From Pollenia angustigena (lineage: Eukaryota > Arthropoda > Insecta > Diptera > Polleniidae), in the NCBI GenBank assembly GCA_930367215.1, contig OV884059.1, positions 66,435,393 to 66,499,392 on the forward strand: DNA of 64,000 nt, given 5' to 3'. The notes under the pieces were generated by a model. That model did not search any database, was not told the origin of the DNA, and saw only the letters and a list, made by a program, of their open reading frames with translations. The translations under genes and the position numbers were made by a program. This document shows, piece after piece, positions 58,000 to 64,000 of the stretch. Within the stretch, counting starts at the first letter, position 1. Each line of letters starts with the position of its first letter.

Positions 58000-60380
58000 G
58001 GTTTTAAAAGAAAAAACATAATATTATTAATGTGGGCAGTACGAAATTATTGTTGATTTCGGCGAAATTATGGCTAATTTTAACGAAATTATGGTCATGT
58101 CTTACCATTATCTGGTTACTTACAAACATCAGCATTATAAAAATTTAACCAATAAATAAATATATGTATATATCTTTAAAATCGAAGAAGTATTTGGAAT
58201 TTCGGCAGTGTTTTGAATTTTTATAGTGAAAATTTATTAACAAGCACATCTGTTTCAAACTTCTAAATTGGTTTGGGGATGACGTTTGAAGCAACCTTGT
58301 CTACAGTACCTATGATGTACGGTTTATCTATTGATATAACAGCCAAAAGTGTAGCTTTAAAAGTCCTTATAAAACTAACGCTATTGATGCACGGAACTAC
58401 AAGAAATATAGTTTCGTATCTTTCTGTAATTTGACATTACCCCAATTAACCCTGTCTTTGCATTTAATTAGGCATTAGAAAAGACAACTTAAATTTAAGT
58501 CTTTTTTCACATATATGAGTTTAAGGCTAAAAATTTGAAAATATCTGTGAAATTCCAGTTTGTGAGTCGTTTAAATTACAAAAATTTAAATACTGGTAAA
58601 CAAAATTAAGACAGGTGTTTGGAATATTTAAAATTTTTTTTTTTTTTGGATTAACTCTTGGGTAAAGCAAAATTATAAATGTTGCTGATTACTAATTGGT
58701 AAAACTGTTTCACAGGTACGAGATATATTTATGAGGGTTTTTTTTTATTTTATCTTGCTTTTGCTTATTAGGTAAATATTGACTTAGGAAAAACCAGCTG
58801 AAGGAAGAAAACAAATTTAAGCCGCAAAACCCACTTGAAAATTTAAAACTGTGAAGTAGTTTGCGTCTAAAACCAAAATATGATATGAACATACATAATA
58901 TTTCAAGCATTTTATGTATCTATACTGTGTACAAATATTAGATATTTTTAAATTTATGAGAAATTAGTCTCCTTATGGGTTTTTGTAAAGAAATATGTTT
59001 GTATATCTCAAAGGTGGTAGATTTTATGTACAAAATCATCCAAAAAGTAGAAAAATAAAGAAATTACTTAATATTAGCTACTTTTTATACAACAAAAGAA
59101 CAACAATCCTGATGAAAGGATTTTTGAATAACTACAAAAAAAAATTAGACGAATATATAACGACGACTTTTAAATTCGAAACGTTTAACGTATGCGGAAT
59201 GCATTAAAAAAAATTTATACTAGTGGGGTAATTCTGTAACTTTTTAACGACAAAAATTTGTCGTTAAGTAGAAAATTTTGACTTTAAAATACTTAAAAAA
59301 TAAAAAGATCCAGAATTACAGGTATTGAAAAATCAAAGTTACTATGCAATTGTTAAAATACACAACTTAAACTTACTTTACAAACAGATAACTAGCCAAA
59401 TCGATGGGATTCTTTTATATTTTGAGGAACCCTACTCTTAGCATCTTGAATCCCCTTTGTGTGAATTTGCTATAGCATCCATTTAATTTGAATGATAAAA
59501 CAGTCTAGGTTTCTTTGTTCCTTTAGCTTTTTATAGAAATTTATTTTTAATTTGACCTTAAAAGTTCGAATTGATGCCCATTTATGACCTTTCATTGTAA
59601 AGTAGCTCCCAACATCCATGGTACGATTCATGGCGAGCCTGCAGCAAAAAATTTTGTAGCAAAGCCCATTTTAGATGTATGATGATAACTGGCTGCTTTC
59701 TGAGACAGCTGGAACGGGTTTTTATATGCGCTTCGTATTTCTATTTTTAAAACTTAATTTATTTGCCAATGCACGGTAAGATTTTTACAGAAAAGTGACG
59801 TAAAATTTCATATTTTCTTGATGAGTATTATTTTCAAAAAATTTACAAATCAACTTATAACGTTCTTATTCGTTTAATGATATTTTTTCTTCTTATTACC
59901 AATTTATTGAACTGATCTCTTGCCAAATAATTATAGGGAAAGTATCCTTACATTTACCATATTTTGTTTTTATATTACCTTTTGTTTTATTTTAGCACTG
60001 ATGGTTGAAAATCAGTACATACTCCATTTCGCATACGTTAATAAGCTGATTTTTTTTTAACCATGCAACTAATCGATGCCATTTCTAGGTATGTGATCCA
60101 TATTTACATCGATAAATTTTTTTAACCCATATAATTTTTTCTCAGGTGTTACTTTTAATCAAAACTTATTTCCAGTCTAAATGATAATTTGTAATAAGTC
60201 GATTCCTAGCACACTTCGTATTTTCCAAGCATATTTTCTTGTACTTTTTTCTCTTAAAAACGAAAAATATCAACTTAAGCTATGATTGTAAAAACTAAGG
60301 AAAGAAATTAAATTTGTTTGCCAAGGGAGAAGACTATTGAGTGGTATTATATACTGCATCAAAAACGTTAAGTGTATTTA
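58000..60380. other. AT-rich non-coding stretch
   Basis: Several short open frames occur, none with a domain. 'ttaacgacaaaaatttgtcg' at 59245 is a short palindrome. Nothing else. Confidence 0.5.
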
Positions 60381-60384
60381 TTTA

Positions 60385-61045
60385 TACATCACTAGCATAC
60401 ACCCGCTACTTCGTGAACGTCCCCTTTTTCTTTGTTGACATGTTTTTATGCCAAAGTTTATTTTGCTATTTTAAAACTTGATTAAATTCTAGCAATTAAC
60501 CAGCTTCTTTAGTAGAACCAAAAAGCTAAAGAAAAATGTAAAATTTCCTGTATTTCCTTTTTTGGATACTATATTTTTCCCCCATTACAGTATCAAAAAT
60601 TTCAGTATTGTAGTGGTAGCCCATAATTTAGTACGAATATGTCAATGAATGGAGGAAAATGTTTTGTAAAATAAGTACCAAAAATATTTACGATTTTCAC
60701 CCCTTTAATGTTCGAATTTCGAAAAAGTACCAAGTCATTATACGTATTTTTTTGATAAGTTTCGAATGTGGTATTAACTTTGTTTCTATGTTTATTGGCT
60801 CAAAAGATGGCAAAAAAGTACTAAAATTCTGATTTTACCCGTTAACTCCCTAATAGAGCCGAATTTCAAAAAAGTACCAGTCACCTGTCCGCTTATTTTT
60901 CTAAAGAACAACGATAAGTATTACACTTTTTTTGTATCTCTTTTAGTTTTGGAGACACAAGTTTACCGAATTTCCCCTTTTTTACCACCTAAACATTCGT
61001 TGATGAATGATTCAGTCACTCACGCAACTCTTTTATATATATAGA
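60385..61045. repeat. Interspersed repeat with 'acccgctacttcgtgaacg' edge
   Basis: It begins 'catcactagcatacacccgc' and ends 'ttatatatatagatta', the inverse of the 'ctatacatataaaa' start at 22265. Inside, the word 'aaaagtacca' recurs with 'ccgaatttc' (60720, 60862). It is a widespread insect repeat type; class not assigned. Confidence 0.45.
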
Positions 61046-61377
61046 TTAAGGATGATAACCCAAAGAGTTAACAAATATACCGGATAAAGAAACCATGCGC
61101 ACCGAACGGTCTCCAGGCCTCGAATTCTGCAAAATCTTTGCCTGATTAAACCGTTCTGTACGAAACCTACCCTATCCAAAAATTAAATGCATTTCCGATC
61201 ATATATCTTTTTTAAGACATCAATCCTACCAAAACCAATTGCCCCAAAAAACTACAGGATGGCCTATGAGTCACCCAATCATGTTTCAACTAATGTCTCA
61301 TGCCCAGACAAGCAACCAAAACTCACCCATCCCATACGCTTAGCCTGTCCATTTAGTATGAAGAGATTCCAAGTCTA

Positions 61378-63130
61378 CACGTAGAAAAAAAATATGGTAG
61401 GAGGTAACCATATTCAAAGAGCAACATACTATGGTTGGATTTTAACAATTTTTATGTTTGCAGGTTATCATATTATGTTTATATATGACCATAGTATGGT
61501 TAAAATCCAAAAAAAATGTTCCCGAAATCAACCATATTTTGGTCAATATTAACCATAATAATGGTCAAAATTAACCATATTATGTTTAAAATTAACCATA
61601 ATATGGTCAAAGTTTACCAGAATTTTGAAAAAAGTTACCATATTATGGTCAGAATTAACAATAATATGGTCAGTGTTGACCATATTATGTTTATTTACTT
61701 CATCCATTTTTTTAAATTTGTTTGTTAAGTGTCAAATTATAATTTAATTAAATTGTTTATTTCTGATAGGTGTTATGCTCCACTTTTATAAAAAATTCCC
61801 TTTGATTCATATTCCAGCCTGTGACGACCTTTATTGCCATTTTTTCTGTTCTACTAATTTATTCTACGTAAATTTATGTATATATTTTTATAACTAAAAT
61901 AAAATGAATGAGAATTTTAAGCAACTATTGTAAAATATAAACAACCAGAATGTTGTTGCTTGATAATAATATGGTTAAGGTACACATAATATGTTTAAGT
62001 GTATAGCTGTAGCCTTATTTTATTAAAACATTATATTGATATTTATAGCAAGACAAAAGATAGAACTAGTAAATGGGATATGTCAAACATTGTTTACAAA
62101 ATTCCTTGCAAGGGAAATGATAATGAAAGTTGCAACCAAGTTTACATAGGTACAACGAAGAACAAATTAAGGACTAGAATTGCGGGACATAGATCCGATC
62201 AAAAATATAGGGACATTAATTCTAAGAAGACAGCATTATGTCATCATTGCTGTCAATCTAATCACTATCCAAATTTTGAAGAAGTATCGGTTTTAAACAC
62301 TGAAACTAACTACAAACGCAGATACATATTGGAAATGTTACACATAATTAATACACCAACGGCACAGAGAATAAATTTTAAGGCAGACACAGAACATATA
62401 GCGAATAATTAAAGGAATTTAGTTATTAAGGGATAGAAGATTAGATATAATAATATAAATATAGGTATATAGCAGCCTTGGAACAAGAAGGTTCAATTTG
62501 TTACATGAAAACTATGACCTTCTTGTCCTTAGGTCACGAGATACATATTATTTTGTAATAATGAAAATAAGTTTAATTATGTATGTAAGATAAGATAAAA
62601 ATAAGGTTAGTTTTAAAAAAAAAAAAATTTATTTTATAGGAATTTTCATTAGCCAAAACATTTTTTTATTATTGTAAATATGGTTTTCGAATTAGGTTTA
62701 TAGATAGAAAATTTTTTCAGTTTATATGAATTGTTATACTTAAGTTAAATTTTTATTTTTTTTGTTATAATGGTTTTTGTGACAAATAGGTTTTTGAATT
62801 TAATTTCTGACAAAAATTTTTTCATAATTTTGTTATCGTTTTTTGTTATTATTCAAATTTGCGAAATATTGAAGAAAATAAATATAATTTTTTATAAAAA
62901 AAGACCTCAAGCTTAAATAATTAAAAGTAATTATAAAACATTATATTGTTAAATTCAACCATATTTGAAGTTTCAAGGGAGGTAAACACTTTATTGTTAA
63001 ATAGAAACAAAATATTATCAATCTTGACAACAGTTTTGTTAACAACAATAAAAGTTTGTTTGTTGTCATTGCAGGGACCATAATATGTTTTTTTTTTAAC
63101 CATACTTCAACCATGTTTTTTCTCTGCGTG
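61378..63130. mobile_element. TA-flanked element with CACGCAGAGAAAAAA ends, copy 2
   Basis: CACGTAGAAAAAAAATATGG and the inverse of CACGCAGAGAAAAAACATGG are flanked by TA at 61376-61377 and 63131-63132, the same family as 10950-13331. 'aaccatattatggtc' and variants are iterated more than ten times at 61400-61700 and sparsely at the other end. A Penelope fragment (62041 to about 62640) is embedded in it. Confidence 0.78.
62041..62412 (+). pseudogene. Penelope-like element, GIY-YIG endonuclease end only
   Basis: It starts at 'IYSKTKDRTSK' and has 'NIVYKIPC', 'QVYIGTTKNKLRTRIAGHRS', 'KTALCHHCCQSNHYPNFEEV' and the natural C-terminus 'RYILEMLHIINTPTAQRI' to TAA at 62410-62412. The GIY-YIG nuclease nicks target DNA in these elements. 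It is strongly similar to the 41034 copy over ~75 residues but not identical, so it is a separate insertion. All of the reverse transcriptase is missing, a severe 5' truncation. The 3' untranslated region probably runs to about 62640. Confidence 0.9.
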
Positions 63131-63209
63131 TATTAGCCTAATTACCTGGAGATATTAAAATAGTCTTATACTCCGATTTATGGCCCCTCTCTTCGCGAAA
63201 TACCCTGAT

Positions 63210-64000
63210 ATGCAGAGTACATTATCATATTATTTCCAATTGTACCGTCAAAGCGACGATAGTCTCATTCTCATGTAAGACAACTCCCAGGCATTCCCTT
63301 AAACAAGATACGAACTTCCCACAGGTCGGGCAGATATACTTACGCCTTCCCTTAAGTATGATAGCCACCGTTTTGTGCAAATTTAAATTCAGTCCTGATG
63401 TGGAAAAATATTTCCCCAGTTTGCCCAAGTTAGTCTATCGCTAGAAACAGCATCTCCCATTCGCACTCTTAGCCTCTGGTCCTCATGGTATCTGGAAATC
63501 ATTCGTGCCAAAGACTTTATTAGAAAAGTCCAGTGTCATGGCCATCGTCGGGCACTTATTATTCAAAGCTATTGACACAAAATCTGTCAGGATCATCAGA
63601 GCACTCCGGAATCCAAACTGGAAGTCTCTTAAAACATTCCTATCCCTTATTACAATGTTTACCCTTAAGATAGTAAAATATTCAAATAGCTTGCCAAAGG
63701 TCGATAATAGCAAAATTGGACCATATTTTCCAGCTTCCTTAGCATCCGATCCGGTTTTATAGAAGGGAATTAGTGCATCACTAAACTTTGCAGCTATCCT
63801 CCAAGTATTAACGGGTATATTTGCTATTGTGCCACAGTATAAGTCTTCCTTAGCACAAAGCCCGACTCATTGTCGATGATACTAAATATCTTATAAGATT
63901 TCTTCCTCAACGCCTTCCCAATCGACACAGGACTACAAATTCCAGTCCAGTGTGGTCTCGTTCAGAGGAATCTGCACTTCCGTCAGCAGACAAAATCACT
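63210..64000 (-). pseudogene. Non-LTR retrotransposon reverse transcriptase remnant
   Basis: On the minus strand, 'YKTGSDAKEAGKYGPILLLS' (~63700-63770) runs into 'LLSTFGKLFEYFTILRVNIV', 'RNVLRDFQFGFRSA' and the first catalytic-aspartate block 'MTLDFSNKVFGT' (63483-63713). After a deletion it resumes with the thumb region 'GKYFSTSGLNLNLHKTVAII' and 'CLGVVLHENETIV' (63225-63428). The YxDD block between them is missing, and several stops interrupt it. The layout fits R1/LOA-like elements. It continues past the window's end. Confidence 0.8.

Noticed and set aside
61516..61728. 70-codon open frame with a repetitive peptide (MVKINHIM-type repeats)
   Set aside because: It is a translation of the iterated 'aaccatattatggtc' words of the TA-flanked MITE, not a gene.
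1..64000. Evenly spaced short repeats (TTATTTCAT, TTTAGCAT, GGTTAATCG) as possible CRISPR or satellite arrays
   Set aside because: Spacing is irregular, units are very short and they sit just inside transposon ends; CRISPR is not expected in an animal genome.

Overview
The window looks like a block of AT-rich, intergenic or heterochromatin-like DNA from a higher fly. The reasons are the (TG/CA)n and GTATGTATG microsatellites, GTT/CAA runs, short introns of 50-70 bp, a MADF-BESS type gene, a Tc1 element, piggyBac, PIF/Harbinger, many hAT-type elements, a Penelope-like element, and several copies of a dipteran interspersed repeat ending in 'gaagggtataaaaa'. I find no convincing host protein gene, tRNA or rRNA. 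Nearly everything recognisable is a transposable element (TE), and most are broken and nested.

Layout. 1-6004: foldback-type elements with long inverted arms, plus three small MITEs. 6005-8070: non-coding DNA with a dipteran repeat. 8097-10563: a pogo/Tigger-like element split by a Tc1 element with a dead transposase. 10950-13331: a TA-flanked MITE family with two further MITEs inside. 15447-18400: two inverted-repeat elements, the second with an unusual A-B-A'-B' layout and a 9-bp target-site duplication (TSD). 19227-20493: a non-autonomous hAT. 24583-29940: a PIF/Harbinger element with both of its genes (MADF-BESS protein and DDE transposase), degraded and invaded by other elements. 31930-32447: a second pogo-like MITE. 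33120-41032: a non-LTR retrotransposon broken by two adjacent hAT elements, each carrying more insertions. 41034-41948: a 5'-truncated Penelope-like element. 42026-45660: an apparently complete DNA transposon with 580-bp, more than 99% identical terminal inverted repeats (TIRs). 46897-49703: a GC-rich-ended element containing a dead piggyBac. 51381-53170: a CAG-flanked MITE and a non-LTR fragment split by a Harbinger MITE. 54553-63130: scattered MITEs and a second Penelope fragment. 63210-64000: a minus-strand non-LTR reverse-transcriptase remnant.

The most interesting object is 42026-45660. Its single three-exon gene (minus strand, 547 codons after removing two clean GT-AG introns) is open throughout. 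It encodes a cysteine-rich N-terminus and a conserved core that I recognise only as an unnamed protein family recurrent in invertebrate genomes. With a 3-bp TTA duplication and near-identical long TIRs whose inner end contains the last 19 codons of the gene, it is best read as a recently active transposon with an unclassified transposase.

The other main interest is relationships between elements. A 265-bp MITE (37674-37938) is a miniature of the Harbinger element at 24583. Two members of another Harbinger-type MITE family each landed in a TTA within the reading frame of another TE. Two copies of a 650-bp MITE both sit between CAG triplets. All coordinates were read by eye, and junctions without a clean TSD are approximate.
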